From the NCBI GenBank assembly GCA_025358155.1, contig JANYKR010000222.1, positions 1-40,694 on the forward strand: a DNA stretch of 40,694 nt, read 5' to 3'. This stretch comes from Betaproteobacteria bacterium. Its GTDB lineage: Bacteria > Pseudomonadota > Gammaproteobacteria > Burkholderiales > Burkholderiaceae_C. Positions 15,066 through 23,117 of this stretch are shown piece by piece (the first letter of the stretch is position 1; each line of letters starts with the position of its first letter). The translations under genes were made by a program, and so were the position numbers. The notes below the pieces were generated by a model. It was not told the DNA's origin and did not search any database. It was given only the letters and a program-made list of their open reading frames with translations.

Positions 15066-16142
15066 TCAGATGCCGCCGGCCACCAGCGCCGCCAGCGCCT
15101 CGCCCACCTGGGTGGTGCTGGCAGTGCCGCCCAGGTCGGGCGTGCGCGGGCCGTCGCGCAGCACTTGCTCGATGGCGCGCAGGATGGCGTCGTGGGCGCT
15201 CTTGTGGCCCAGAAAGTCCAGCAGCATCGCGACCGACCAGACCATCGCCACCGGGTTGGCGATGTTCTTGCCGTAGATGTCGGGCGCCGAGCCGTGCACG
15301 GGCTCGAACAGGCTCGGAAACTTGCGCTCGGGGTTGAGATTGGCCGAGGGCGCGATGCCGATGGTGCCGGTGCAGGCCGGCCCCAGGTCGGACAGGATGT
15401 CACCAAACAGGTTGGTGGCCGCCACCACGTCAAACTTTTGCGGCGACAACACAAACCGTGCGGCCAGGATGTCGATGTGCTGCTTGTCCCAGGTTATGTC
15501 GGGGTGCCGCGCAGCGGCCTCGGCGGCGCGCTCGTCCCACCAGGGCATCGAGATGGCAATGCCGTTGCTCTTGGTCGCCACCGTCACATGCTTGCGCGCG
15601 CGGGTGCGGGCCAGGTTGAAAGCGTAGTTCAGCAAGCGCTCGCTGCCGTGCCGGGTGAAGACGCTTTCTTGCAGCACAAACTCGCGCTCGGTGCCGCCAA
15701 ACATCACGCCGCCCACGGCGCTGTACTCGCCCTCGGTGTTTTCACGCACGATCAGCATGTCGATCTCGCCGGGCTTGCGGCCGGCCAGTGGGCAGGGCAC
15801 GCCCTCGAACAGCCGCGCCGGCCGCAGGTTGATGTACTGGTCGAACTCGCGGCGGAACTTCAACAGCGAGCCCCACAGCGAGATGTGGTCGGGCACCTGC
15901 GCCGGCCAGCCCACCGCGCCGAACAGGATCGCGTCCATGCCGCCGATCTGGGCCTTCCAGTCGTCGGGCATCATCTGGCCGTGCTGGGCGTGGTAGTCGC
16001 AACTGGCCCATTCGATGGGCGTGCAGTCCAGCGCCAGGTCGAAGCGGCGCGCGGCGGCCTGGAGCATGCGCAGCCCTTCGGGCATCACCTCCTTGCCGAT
16101 ACCGTCACCGGGAATGAGGGCAATGCGCTGGGCTGTGGTCAT
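15066..16142 (-). CDS. ttuC: Tartrate dehydrogenase / D-malate dehydrogenase (decarboxylating)
   Basis: 358 residues of the isocitrate/isopropylmalate dehydrogenase family. The N-terminus [13 protein letters not shown], the substrate-arginine region [13 protein letters not shown], the phosphate-loop region [10 protein letters not shown], the metal-binding aspartates (FGDILSDLG) and the NAD-binding [11 protein letters not shown] and [13 protein letters not shown] are all present. The NLRP and [14 protein letters not shown] patterns are those of the TtuC/DmlA branch rather than LeuB. It oxidises tartrate and/or D-malate with NAD+, the latter with decarboxylation to pyruvate. The gene is transcribed towards lhgO. 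Branch assignment is fairly secure; the preferred substrate is not. Confidence 0.88.
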   Translation of the reverse strand: MTTAQRIALIPGDGIGKEVMPEGLRMLQAAARRFDLALDCTPIEWASCDYHAQHGQMMPDDWKAQIGGMDAILFGAVGWPAQVPDHISLWGSLLKFRREFDQYINLRPARLFEGVPCPLAGRKPGEIDMLIVRENTEGEYSAVGGVMFGGTEREFVLQESVFTRHGSERLLNYAFNLARTRARKHVTVATKSNGIAISMPWWDERAAEAAARHPDITWDKQHIDILAARFVLSPQKFDVVAATNLFGDILSDLGPACTGTIGIAPSANLNPERKFPSLFEPVHGSAPDIYGKNIANPVAMVWSVAMLLDFLGHKSAHDAILRAIEQVLRDGPRTPDLGGTASTTQVGEALAALVAGGI

Positions 16143-16218
16143 GGCAGGTCAAGGAGAGGGCTGATATGGCAGCGATGCTAGACGATTCGCCCCGTGTCCG
16201 GCCCGATCCGGGCAGACC

Positions 16219-16232
16219 CTGATGCAGGTCAA
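16219..16232 (+). promoter_or_regulatory. Possible FNR/ANR-type operator
   Basis: CTGAT-GCAG-GTCAA matches the consensus TTGAT-N4-ATCAA at 8 of 10 positions and keeps the 4-bp spacer. A TTTAGC -10-like box at 16253-16258 would put the site centre at about -40, the class II activation position. It lies in the divergent region between the tartrate dehydrogenase and the nitronate monooxygenase-like gene and would act on the latter. Confidence 0.35.
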
Positions 16233-16332
16233 GGCACCGGCGCTGGCCGGCGTTTAGCCTGTGGGTTGTTTTGTCCAACGATTTGCCCGCCCACGTTTTG
16301 CCCACCGACGGCCGCAGCGCGGCTGGCCCGCC

Positions 16333-17643
16333 ATGCCGACTGCTTTTGGTTCCCTGTCCGATGCAACAGCCCTGTCCGGCCCGGCCGCTGCCCCTGCGGC
16401 GCTGCCCGCGCACTGGCTGCCTGCGCTGGCGACCAACGGCTTGCAGACCCTCACGCTGGCGGGTCGCCGGCTGCTGCCCATCGTGCAGGGCGGCATGGGC
16501 GTGGGCGTATCGGCCCACGGCCTGGCCGGCGCGGTGGCGGCGCAGGGCGGTGTCGGCACACTCAGCTCGGTAGACCTGCGGCGCCACCATCCCGACCTGA
16601 TGGACCGCACCCAGGGCCTGGCCGGCCGCGTGGGCTGCGATGCCGACACCAAACTGCAGATCGACGGCGCCAACCTGGAGGCGCTGGAGCGCGAGGTCAA
16701 GGCGGCTCGGCAGGTGGCCGGCGGCTGCGGCCTGATCGCAATGAACGTGATGCGCGCGGTCAGCGACTACGCGGCCTATGTCCGGCGCTCGCTGGAAGCC
16801 GGGGTCGACATGGTGGTGGTAGGCGCCGGCCTGCCACTGGACTTGCCCGACCTGGCCGCCGACCATCCCAAAGCGCTGCTGGTGCCGATACTGAGCGACG
16901 CCCGGGGCGTGGCCTTGATCGTCAAGAAATGGGAGCGCAAGAAGCGCCTGCCTGACGCCATCGTGATCGAGCACCCCCGGCTGGCCGGCGGCCACCTGGG
17001 CGCAGCCCGGATCGCCGATTTGAACGACCCGCGCTTCGACTTCGAGCGGGTGATCCCCGAGTCGCTCGATTTTTTGCGCAAGGCAGGTCTTGAGGGCCGC
17101 ATCCCGCTGATTGCCGCCGGCGGCATCCGCACCTGCGAGGACATCGGCCACCTGCAAGCCCTGGGCGCCGCCGGCGTGCAACTCGGCACGCCGTTTGCCG
17201 TGACCGCTGAATGTGATGCGAGTGACGCCTTCAAGCGGGTGCTGGCCGAGGCCCGCGACGAGGACCTGGTCGAGTTCACCAGCGTGGCCGGCCTGCCGGC
17301 GCGTGCGGTGGGCACACCCTGGCTGCGCGCCTACCTCAAGATCGAGCCCAAACTGCAGGCGGTGGCCCATGCCAAGACGCGTTGCACCAAGGCTTTTGAC
17401 TGCCTGGCCCAGTGCGGCTTGCGCGACGGCACGCTGGGCTGGGGCCAGTTCTGCATCGACAACCAGCTCGCCGCCGCGCTGCGCGGTGACTTGAAGAAGG
17501 GCTTGTACTTCCGCGGGGTCGGCGCCTTGCCGTTTGGCAGCCAGATCCGCAGCGTGCGCGAATTGATCGAGCGGCTGCTGACGCGGGGCCTGGACTTGCC
17601 CCAGGCATGGAGCCGGGTGCTGCCCGAGGCAGCACTGGCCTGA
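16333..17643 (+). CDS. Nitronate monooxygenase-like FMN enzyme (NPD family)
   Basis: 436 residues. It is a TIM-barrel FMN protein of the 2-nitropropane dioxygenase family. The N-terminal LPIVQGGMGVGVSAHGLAGA is the FMN-site glycine loop. EHPRLAGGHLG carries the histidine found in nitronate monooxygenases. IPLIAAGGIRTCEDIGHLQA and GAAGVQLGTPFAVTAEC bind the FMN phosphate. A C-terminal extension with several cysteines (TRCTKAFDCLAQCG) is longer than in compact NMOs. Substrate could be an alkyl nitronate, or the protein could be a FabK-like enoyl reductase relative; sequence alone does not decide. The ATG at 16333 was chosen because the frame upstream gives an arginine-rich leader unlike the family. 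Confidence 0.8.
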   Translation: MPTAFGSLSDATALSGPAAAPAALPAHWLPALATNGLQTLTLAGRRLLPIVQGGMGVGVSAHGLAGAVAAQGGVGTLSSVDLRRHHPDLMDRTQGLAGRVGCDADTKLQIDGANLEALEREVKAARQVAGGCGLIAMNVMRAVSDYAAYVRRSLEAGVDMVVVGAGLPLDLPDLAADHPKALLVPILSDARGVALIVKKWERKKRLPDAIVIEHPRLAGGHLGAARIADLNDPRFDFERVIPESLDFLRKAGLEGRIPLIAAGGIRTCEDIGHLQALGAAGVQLGTPFAVTAECDASDAFKRVLAEARDEDLVEFTSVAGLPARAVGTPWLRAYLKIEPKLQAVAHAKTRCTKAFDCLAQCGLRDGTLGWGQFCIDNQLAAALRGDLKKGLYFRGVGALPFGSQIRSVRELIERLLTRGLDLPQAWSRVLPEAALA

Positions 17644-17889
17644 GCCTGCGCCCAGGCGGTGCTGCCCGGGCCTGCCCGGACGCGTCCGGAGCGGTTCCAC
17701 CTGCCCGGCCGGCGGCCCGGGGTACCGCAGCACAATCCCATACCGGCGCTGTCTCTGCTGTGGTGCAAACCGTGCGCTGCCGCGCCCGCTTGCCGGGCGG
17801 TGTGGTTGCAGCGCTTCGAGCCAAAGCCCGGCGGCCGTCGCTCGGCCTGTGGCAGACTCTGGCAATCATCACACCATTGAGGCCTGCCC

Positions 17890-18669
17890 ATGACTGCTTC
17901 CGCCCCGCACAACCGCATTGCCCTGGTCACCGGAGCGGGCTCTGGCATCGGCCTGGCCTGCGCTGCCGCCTTGCTGGCCGACGGCTGGCGGGTGGTCTAC
18001 ACCGGCCGCCGGGCCGAAGCCCTGGCCGCTGCCATCGGCGCAGCCGGTGACCCCTGGGGCGACATCGGCGAGCGGGCGCTGGCGTTGTCATGCGATGTAG
18101 GCGACGAGGCGGCGGTGGCTGCCTTGTTCGACCAGCTGCGCGACCGTTTTGGCCGGCTGGACCTGCTGTTCAACAACGCCGGCGTGTCGGCGCCGGTGCA
18201 AACCCCGGACCAGATCGACGCCGCCACCTGGCGCCGGGCGGTCGACACCAACCTGAACGGCGCGTTTTTCTGTTTATCGCAAGCGTTCAAGCTGATGCGC
18301 GAGCAGTCACCGCAAGGCGGGCGCATCATCAACAACGGCTCGATCTCGGCCCACGCACCCCGGCCGGGCTCGATGGCCTACACCGCCACCAAACATGCCG
18401 TCACCGGCCTGACCCGGGCTGCGGCGCTGGACGGCCGGCCGTTTGACATCGCGGTCGGCCAGATCGACATCGGCAACGTCGCCAGCGACATGACCGAGCG
18501 CATGGCCAAAGGCGTGCCGCAGGCCGATGGCAGCATCAAGCCCGAGGCGCGCATGGCGGTGTCGGCGGTGACAGAGAGCTTCATGGCCATGGCCCGCTTG
18601 CCGCTGGATGCCAACATCCTGTTCATGACGGTGATGGCGACCAAGATGCCCTTCGTCGGACGCGGATGA
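17890..18669 (+). CDS. SDR-family NAD(P)-dependent oxidoreductase
   Basis: 259 residues, a classical short-chain dehydrogenase. The cofactor loop is TGAGSGIG near residue 15, the NNAG motif is present, and the catalytic Tyr164-Lys168 lies in YTATK with the serine in NNGSISAHA upstream. The arginine-rich end of strand 2 (TGRRAEAL) favours NADP(H). The C-terminus (LDANILFMTVMATKMPFVGRG) is the pattern of a subgroup of uncharacterised SDRs whose ends pack over the active site. Substrate is unknown. It follows the NPD-family gene by 246 bp in the same direction; nothing recognisable lies in that gap. Confidence 0.85.
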   Translation: MTASAPHNRIALVTGAGSGIGLACAAALLADGWRVVYTGRRAEALAAAIGAAGDPWGDIGERALALSCDVGDEAAVAALFDQLRDRFGRLDLLFNNAGVSAPVQTPDQIDAATWRRAVDTNLNGAFFCLSQAFKLMREQSPQGGRIINNGSISAHAPRPGSMAYTATKHAVTGLTRAAALDGRPFDIAVGQIDIGNVASDMTERMAKGVPQADGSIKPEARMAVSAVTESFMAMARLPLDANILFMTVMATKMPFVGRG

Positions 18670-18819
18670 CTCGGGCGCGGTGGGGTCGACTTCGACCTCG
18701 ACTGCGCCTGAGGCGGACGCCGCCGAACCGTCTGCCGGTGCTTTGCCCGCCTGTTGCCTGGATCGCCCGGCGAGAGCAGCAAGACTGAGCGTGCGCGCTT
18801 CTGGCAGCATCGAGCTGTG

Positions 18820-20430
18820 ATGCACGCTGCGCTGGCTGACGAAATTTTTTTGGCTGAGCCGGGCCCGCCCGAGCCTGGGCGCTGGCCGCTGAGCCCGGTC
18901 CCCAGGCCGACGCTGGCGCAGTGCTTGACGCTGGCCTTGCTGATCCATGTGCTGCTGGTGCTGGTGTTTGGCAACACGCCGGGCGGCAGCGCCCGGCCGG
19001 GCGAGGGGGTGTGGGGCGCGCTCAACATCCGGCTGAGCGGCAGCGCCAGCGGCGCGCCTCGCGAGTCCAGCGCGGCCGACCAGGCCTACAGCGGGCCCGA
19101 GGGCACGGCGGCAAAACAACGCTGGGGCGGCGCCGTGCGTGAGCCCGAGGACTTGCCCCGCCCGCAGCCCGACAGCGGCGCGGCGCGTCAGGGGCGCTGG
19201 GCCGCCCAGCCGGTTGAAGCAGCAGCCGTGCCGGCCGAGGCGCAGGCTGTAGCGCTGCCTCCTGCGGTGCCATCACCGCCTGCTGCCGTGGTGGCTGCGC
19301 CGGTCGCGCCGCCGCTGGCACTCCCAGCGCCAGATCCGATGCCGGTGCCTGCACCGATGCCTGTTGCAGTGCCGGTGCCGGTGCCCACGCTCGAGCCCGT
19401 GCCGATGCCCGTGCCCGTGCCCGTGCCCGTGCCAACGCCAACGCCAACGCCAACGCCAACGCCAACGCCAACGCCAACGCCAACGCCAACGCCAACGCCA
19501 ACGCCACTGCCGGTGCCGGTGCCGGTGCCGGTGCCTGTTCCTGCGCTCAAGCCAGCCCTTCCCGTCCCCGCTGCACCGCTGGCCCCGGTTCTGCCACGGA
19601 CCCCGCCACCGCTGCCCGCACCACCGCCCACGCCGGTGGTAGCTGCTGCGCCCATGCCAGAGCTGCCCGCGCCCGAGCCGCTGGCGCCGCGCAAGCTGCC
19701 AATCCCCGCCCGGCCTGAGCCCATCCCGCCCCTGTCGAGCCCGCTGCTGGCGGCGACCCGGGTGGAGCCGCTGCCACTGCCGACCTTCAACGCCCAGCCG
19801 GCTCCGGCCCTGAAACCCGTCGCGCCTGCCACGCTGCCTGAGCCGCAGCGCACCCCGGCGCCCGCCGCAATCGCCTCGACTGAGCCCGCACCGCCCGCAC
19901 CCGCGCCGCTCGCGCAGCCCGCAGCCGCCGCACCGACCGTGCCCGCCGCGCTGTCCCGGGCAACTGCGGCAGCAGCGGCTCCGGCCGCACCTGCCGCACC
20001 TGCCGCACCTGCCGCACCTGCCGCACCTGCCGCACCTGCGGCGCTGCCGAGCACAGGTCCCCCGTCGGCCGGTGCCGCAGCGGTCGGCGCCACCTCGACC
20101 TCGCCGGGCCCGCGGTCTACCGCGGCCTCCGGCGCGCCCGATGCCGGTGCGCGCCTGGGCCAGGATGTCGCCACGCCGGCCTCGTTGCCGGCCAGCGCTG
20201 CCCGGCTCAACCTGGAGCTGGTGCGCCCGCGCGGTGGTGCCATTTCGGCCCAGGGTGGCAGCGGCTTGCTGCAGATGTTGCCGCATCCGCCCGAGGCCAG
20301 GAGCAAGCTCGCCGAGGACATCGAGAAGGCCGCAAAAGCCGACTGCCGCAAGGCCTACGCCGGCATGGGGCTGTTGGCCGTGGTGCCACTGGCCGTTGAT
20401 GCGGTGCGCGACAAGGGTTGCCGCTGGTAG
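18820..20430 (+). CDS. Proline-rich, single-pass membrane protein (TonB-like architecture), unknown function
   Basis: 536 residues. A cytoplasmic N-terminus is followed by one membrane segment at about 31-51 (LAQCLTLALLIHVLLVLVFG). A very long Pro/Ala/Val spacer (about 110-480) includes (PT)n and (VP)n runs. A short C-terminal domain ends EDIEKAAKADCRKAYAGMGL...DKGCRW with two cysteines. This inner-membrane anchor, periplasm-spanning rod and small terminal domain resemble TonB, but the TonB domain and ExbB/ExbD neighbours are absent. The spacer is built on a 6-bp repeat (12 copies) and a 9-bp repeat (6 copies), both in frame, so its length can vary by slippage without frameshift. A GTG at 18817 is an alternative start; an ATG at 18754 is further upstream. 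Confidence 0.75.
   Translation: MHAALADEIFLAEPGPPEPGRWPLSPVPRPTLAQCLTLALLIHVLLVLVFGNTPGGSARPGEGVWGALNIRLSGSASGAPRESSAADQAYSGPEGTAAKQRWGGAVREPEDLPRPQPDSGAARQGRWAAQPVEAAAVPAEAQAVALPPAVPSPPAAVVAAPVAPPLALPAPDPMPVPAPMPVAVPVPVPTLEPVPMPVPVPVPVPTPTPTPTPTPTPTPTPTPTPTPTPLPVPVPVPVPVPALKPALPVPAAPLAPVLPRTPPPLPAPPPTPVVAAAPMPELPAPEPLAPRKLPIPARPEPIPPLSSPLLAATRVEPLPLPTFNAQPAPALKPVAPATLPEPQRTPAPAAIASTEPAPPAPAPLAQPAAAAPTVPAALSRATAAAAAPAAPAAPAAPAAPAAPAAPAALPSTGPPSAGAAAVGATSTSPGPRSTAASGAPDAGARLGQDVATPASLPASAARLNLELVRPRGGAISAQGGSGLLQMLPHPPEARSKLAEDIEKAAKADCRKAYAGMGLLAVVPLAVDAVRDKGCRW
19432..19503. repeat. Hexanucleotide microsatellite, (CCAACG)x12
   Basis: Twelve perfect tandem copies of a 6-bp unit encode a Thr-Pro run inside the proline-rich membrane protein. 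Each gain or loss of one unit would change the rod by two residues without a frameshift. It is preceded by an imperfect (GTGCCC)n tract giving Val-Pro repeats. Confidence 0.97.
19984..20037. repeat. 9-bp tandem repeat, (GCCGCACCT)x6
   Basis: Six perfect copies of a 9-bp unit encode Ala-Ala-Pro triplets in the same proline-rich protein. Like the hexanucleotide tract it is frame-neutral. Confidence 0.97.
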
Positions 20431-20760
20431 CCCGCGTGAACCGGTGTTTGCCCGGGTGCACCTTGATGGGTCGGCAGTGGCACACTGCGGATCGATTGGC
20501 TGGTCCAATTCACCGGAGGTGTCAGCTTGACCGGTTGACCCTCCGCCCGCCCCGCCCCAGCCCCTCGTGCCTCCGCACGACCGCTCTGCGGGCACCTGGC
20601 CCCAGGCCAGGCAAGACAGCCCGCCCCAGCGCGCCGCCGGATGAGCCCTGGCCTTACCCGACCCCCACGCGACCCCCACCCGACCTCCACCCGACCTCCA
20701 CCCGACCTCCACCCGACCTCCACCCGACCCCCACTCGACCCCAAGGCCCACAAGCACACC
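20431..20760. other. 330-bp intergenic region ahead of the sugar-acid genes
   Basis: No credible gene. The main content is the 11-bp tandem repeat at 20656-20743. The open frames that cross it translate the repeat into Arg/Pro/Thr/His-rich sequence and are not believable extensions of the downstream SDR. Confidence 0.7.
20656..20743. repeat. 11-bp tandem repeat, about eight units
   Basis: Units of the form ACCCGACCTCC: four central perfect copies are flanked by two variant copies on each side. The unit length is close to one helical turn and not a multiple of three. It ends 17 bp before the start codon of the SDR gene, so copy-number change would alter promoter or leader spacing. Confidence 0.93.
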
Positions 20761-21528
20761 ATGACCCCAAGACTGCAAGGCAAGACCGCTTTCATCACCG
20801 CCGCCGGCCAGGGCATTGGCCGTGCCATCGCCGAGGCCTTTGTGCGCCAGGGTGCTGCCGTCATCGCCAGCGACATCAACCCCGCCTTGCTGCAGGCCCT
20901 GGCTGAAGCCACCGGCTGCCGCACCCGGGTGCTCGACGTCACCGACGCCGCCGCAGTCCGGGCCGCCGCCGCCGAGTGCGGGCCGGTCCAGGTGCTGGTC
21001 AACGCGGCCGGTTTTGTGCATGCCGGCACGGTGCTCGACTGCACCGAGGCCGAGTGGGAGTTTGGCTTCAACCTCAACGTGCGGGCGCAGTTCCGCACCA
21101 TCCAGGCCTTTCTGCCGGGCATGCTGGCGGCGGTCACGCCCGCGTCCGGTGGCTCGATCATCAACATCGCGTCGGTCGCCGGCAGCATCAAGGGTGCGCC
21201 CAACCGGTTTGTCTATGGCGCGACCAAGGCGGCGGTGATCGGTCTGACCAAATCGGTGGCGGCCGACTTCATCACCTCCGGCGTACGCTGCAATGCGATC
21301 TGCCCCGGCACGGTCGAGTCGCCCTCGCTGCGCGACCGCATCAGCGCCCAGGCCTTGGCCAGCGGCCAGAGCCAGGCCCAGGTCGAGGCCGCGTTCGTGG
21401 CGCGCCAGCCGATGGGCCGGCTGGGCCGTACCAGCGAGATCGCCGCGCTGGCGGTCTACCTGGCCAGTGACGAGAGCAGCTTCACCACCGGCACGGCGCA
21501 AGTCATCGACGGTGGCTGGAGCAACTGA
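20761..21528 (+). CDS. SDR dehydrogenase, probably 2-keto-3-deoxy-L-fuconate/rhamnonate type
   Basis: 255 residues. It is a classical SDR with FITAAGQGIGRAIAEAF at the N-terminus, NAAG in the core, catalytic Ser138, Tyr152 and Lys156 (YGATK), and a C-terminal TGTAQVIDGGWSN. Acidic Asp after strand 2 (IASDINPAL) indicates NAD+. The sequence style and the FAH-family hydrolase 60 bp downstream match the pair that oxidises 2-keto-3-deoxy sugar acids at C4 and then cleaves the diketo product. The start was set at ATG 20761 because the in-frame upstream 40 codons are only tandem-repeat translation. The substrate name is an inference from context and family resemblance. Confidence 0.8.
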   Translation: MTPRLQGKTAFITAAGQGIGRAIAEAFVRQGAAVIASDINPALLQALAEATGCRTRVLDVTDAAAVRAAAAECGPVQVLVNAAGFVHAGTVLDCTEAEWEFGFNLNVRAQFRTIQAFLPGMLAAVTPASGGSIINIASVAGSIKGAPNRFVYGATKAAVIGLTKSVAADFITSGVRCNAICPGTVESPSLRDRISAQALASGQSQAQVEAAFVARQPMGRLGRTSEIAALAVYLASDESSFTTGTAQVIDGGWSN

Positions 21529-21588
21529 TCCTGTTGACTGCCTGAGCGTCCAACCCGAACCCCATCGACTTCAACCCCGGAGCACCCC

Positions 21589-22455
21589 ATGAAACTGCTA
21601 CGCCACGGCCCCAAAGGCCAAGAAAAGCCCGCGATGCTCGACACCCAGGGCCAGGTGCGCGACCTGTCCGGCGTGATCGCCGACCTGCGGGCCGACATGC
21701 TCACGCCCGAGGGCCTGGCGCCGCTGCGGGCGCTCGACCCCGCAAGCCTGCCGCTGGTGGCCGGGCCCGGCCGCACCGCGCCGCCCTGGAGCGGCATGGG
21801 CAAGTTCATCTGCGTCGGCCTGAACTACGCCGACCATGCCGCCGAGTCCGGCATGCCGGTGCCGGCCGAGCCGGTGCTGTTCACCAAGCACACCAGCACG
21901 GTGGTCGGCTGCAATGATCCGGTGGTGCTGCCGCAAGGTTCGGTCAAGACCGACTGGGAGGTTGAGCTGGGCGTGGTGATCGGCCGCACAGCGCGTTATG
22001 TGAGCGAGGCGGACGCGCTGGGTCATGTGGCGGGTTACTGCGTGGTCAATGACGTGTCCGAGCGGGAGTACCAGCTGGAGCGGGGCGGCACCTGGGACAA
22101 GGGCAAGGGCTGCGACACCTTTGGCCCGATCGGCCCTTGGCTGGTCACCGCCGACGAAGTGGCCGACCCGCAGCAGCTTGCGATGTGGCTGGAGGTCAAC
22201 GGCCACCGTCACCAGAACGGCAGCACCCGCACCATGGTCTTTGGTGTCGCACAGCTGGTGAGCTACATCAGCCGCTTCATGACCTTGTATCCGGGCGACC
22301 TGATCACCACCGGAACTCCGCCCGGAGTGGGAATGGGTCACAAACCCCAGCCGATTTTTCTACGCGCTGGCGATAAGATTCGGCTCGGCATCGATGGGCT
22401 GGGCGAGCAAAACCAGACCGTGTATGCGTGGGACCCGGCACTGATCGACGGTTGA
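21589..22455 (+). CDS. FAH-family hydrolase (2,4-diketo-3-deoxy sugar-acid hydrolase / ureidoglycolate lyase-like)
   Basis: 288 residues. The C-terminal catalytic domain has the metal ligands Glu124 and Glu126 (DWEVELGVVIG) and Asp155 (VVNDVSERE). The substrate lysine region LFTKHTSTVVG and the LITTGTPPGVGMG loop are also present. Members of this branch cleave C-C bonds in beta-diketo acids, and in L-fucose/L-rhamnose routes release pyruvate plus lactate. The preceding SDR would supply the diketo substrate. The ATG at 21589 follows GGAG (21580-21583). Annotation as ureidoglycolate lyase is a common alternative but has no support from neighbours. Confidence 0.85.
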   Translation: MKLLRHGPKGQEKPAMLDTQGQVRDLSGVIADLRADMLTPEGLAPLRALDPASLPLVAGPGRTAPPWSGMGKFICVGLNYADHAAESGMPVPAEPVLFTKHTSTVVGCNDPVVLPQGSVKTDWEVELGVVIGRTARYVSEADALGHVAGYCVVNDVSEREYQLERGGTWDKGKGCDTFGPIGPWLVTADEVADPQQLAMWLEVNGHRHQNGSTRTMVFGVAQLVSYISRFMTLYPGDLITTGTPPGVGMGHKPQPIFLRAGDKIRLGIDGLGEQNQTVYAWDPALIDG

Positions 22456-22530
22456 TCGATGACGGGTTTACCGCGTGACTTGAGGCCGCCAAGAAGAATG
22501 CGTCGTCGGGGATGGTCGCCGGCGGCTTCA

Positions 22531-22539
22531 GGGGGGGGG
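22531..22539. repeat. Homopolymeric G9 tract
   Basis: Nine consecutive G residues lie 24-32 bp upstream of the start codon of the small unknown gene. An in-frame ATG further upstream at 22512 would place the tract inside the coding sequence, where slippage would switch the reading frame. Confidence 0.9.
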
Positions 22540-22562
22540 AACCCTTTGAAGGCCCAATGGTC

Positions 22563-23081
22563 ATGCAGACAAGAACCGTCACCATCTACACCGGCGCCCG
22601 CATCCGCGTGCCCGAACACATCCAGCGCATCGACACCCACAGCACCCACGGCTGGCAGATGCGCTACGGCCAGCCCACCCTGTTCTACTCCGACGGCCAG
22701 GGCCCGGGCAACGGGCCGCGGCCGGCGCTCAAACGGGCGATCGAGTCGCTGCGACAGCGCATCACCGACCTGCCCGCGCCTACCGGGCTGCAGCGCGAGA
22801 CCAGCCCGAACAAGCAGAACGACTTGCCGGTGGGTATCAGCGGCCCGATCTTGCGCCAGCGCCCGGGCCGGTCGGTGCCCGAGTGCCACTTCTCGGTCAA
22901 CCTGCCCCGGTTTGGCGGCAAGCCGCTGCGCCGCAGCGTCTACATCGCCAACCAGAACACCTACACGCCCGAGCGCTACACCGACGCCCTCAATGCCGCG
23001 CTGGAGATGCGCCGCGCGGCCGAGACCCAGTACCAGACCGACGCCACCGACGCCAAACGGCGCGCTGCAGCCAAGCTGTAG
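22563..23081 (+). CDS. Hypothetical basic protein
   Basis: 172 residues, not recognised with confidence. The N-terminal part is a compact segment (VTIYTGARIRVPEHIQRIDT, then GWQMRYGQPTLFYSDG). The middle is rich in Arg/Pro. The C-terminal part (FSVNLPRFGGKPLRRSVYI... ending in a helix LNAALEMRRAAETQY) looks like a small three-stranded sheet plus helix, reminiscent of AP2-like DNA-binding modules; I do not assert this. It lies between the FAH hydrolase and the UxaA-family dehydratase in the same direction. Alternative starts are ATG 22557 (close to the GAAGG ribosome binding site) and ATG 22512 (upstream of the G9 tract). Confidence 0.6.
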   Translation: MQTRTVTIYTGARIRVPEHIQRIDTHSTHGWQMRYGQPTLFYSDGQGPGNGPRPALKRAIESLRQRITDLPAPTGLQRETSPNKQNDLPVGISGPILRQRPGRSVPECHFSVNLPRFGGKPLRRSVYIANQNTYTPERYTDALNAALEMRRAAETQYQTDATDAKRRAAAKL

Positions 23082-23117
23082 CGCCTGCGCGGCCGGGGTC
23101 GCCAGGAGCCCAACCCG

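Noticed and set aside
20641-20760. Upstream extension of the SDR gene at 20761
   Set aside because: The extra 40 codons are translation of the 11-bp repeat, and the SDR fold begins just after the ATG at 20761.
19188-21501. Very long minus-strand open frames opposite the proline-rich gene
   Set aside because: They are produced by the GC-rich repeats; translation gives (Gly-Val)n and Trp-Arg runs without protein character, whereas the plus strand has a membrane segment and a defined C-terminal domain.
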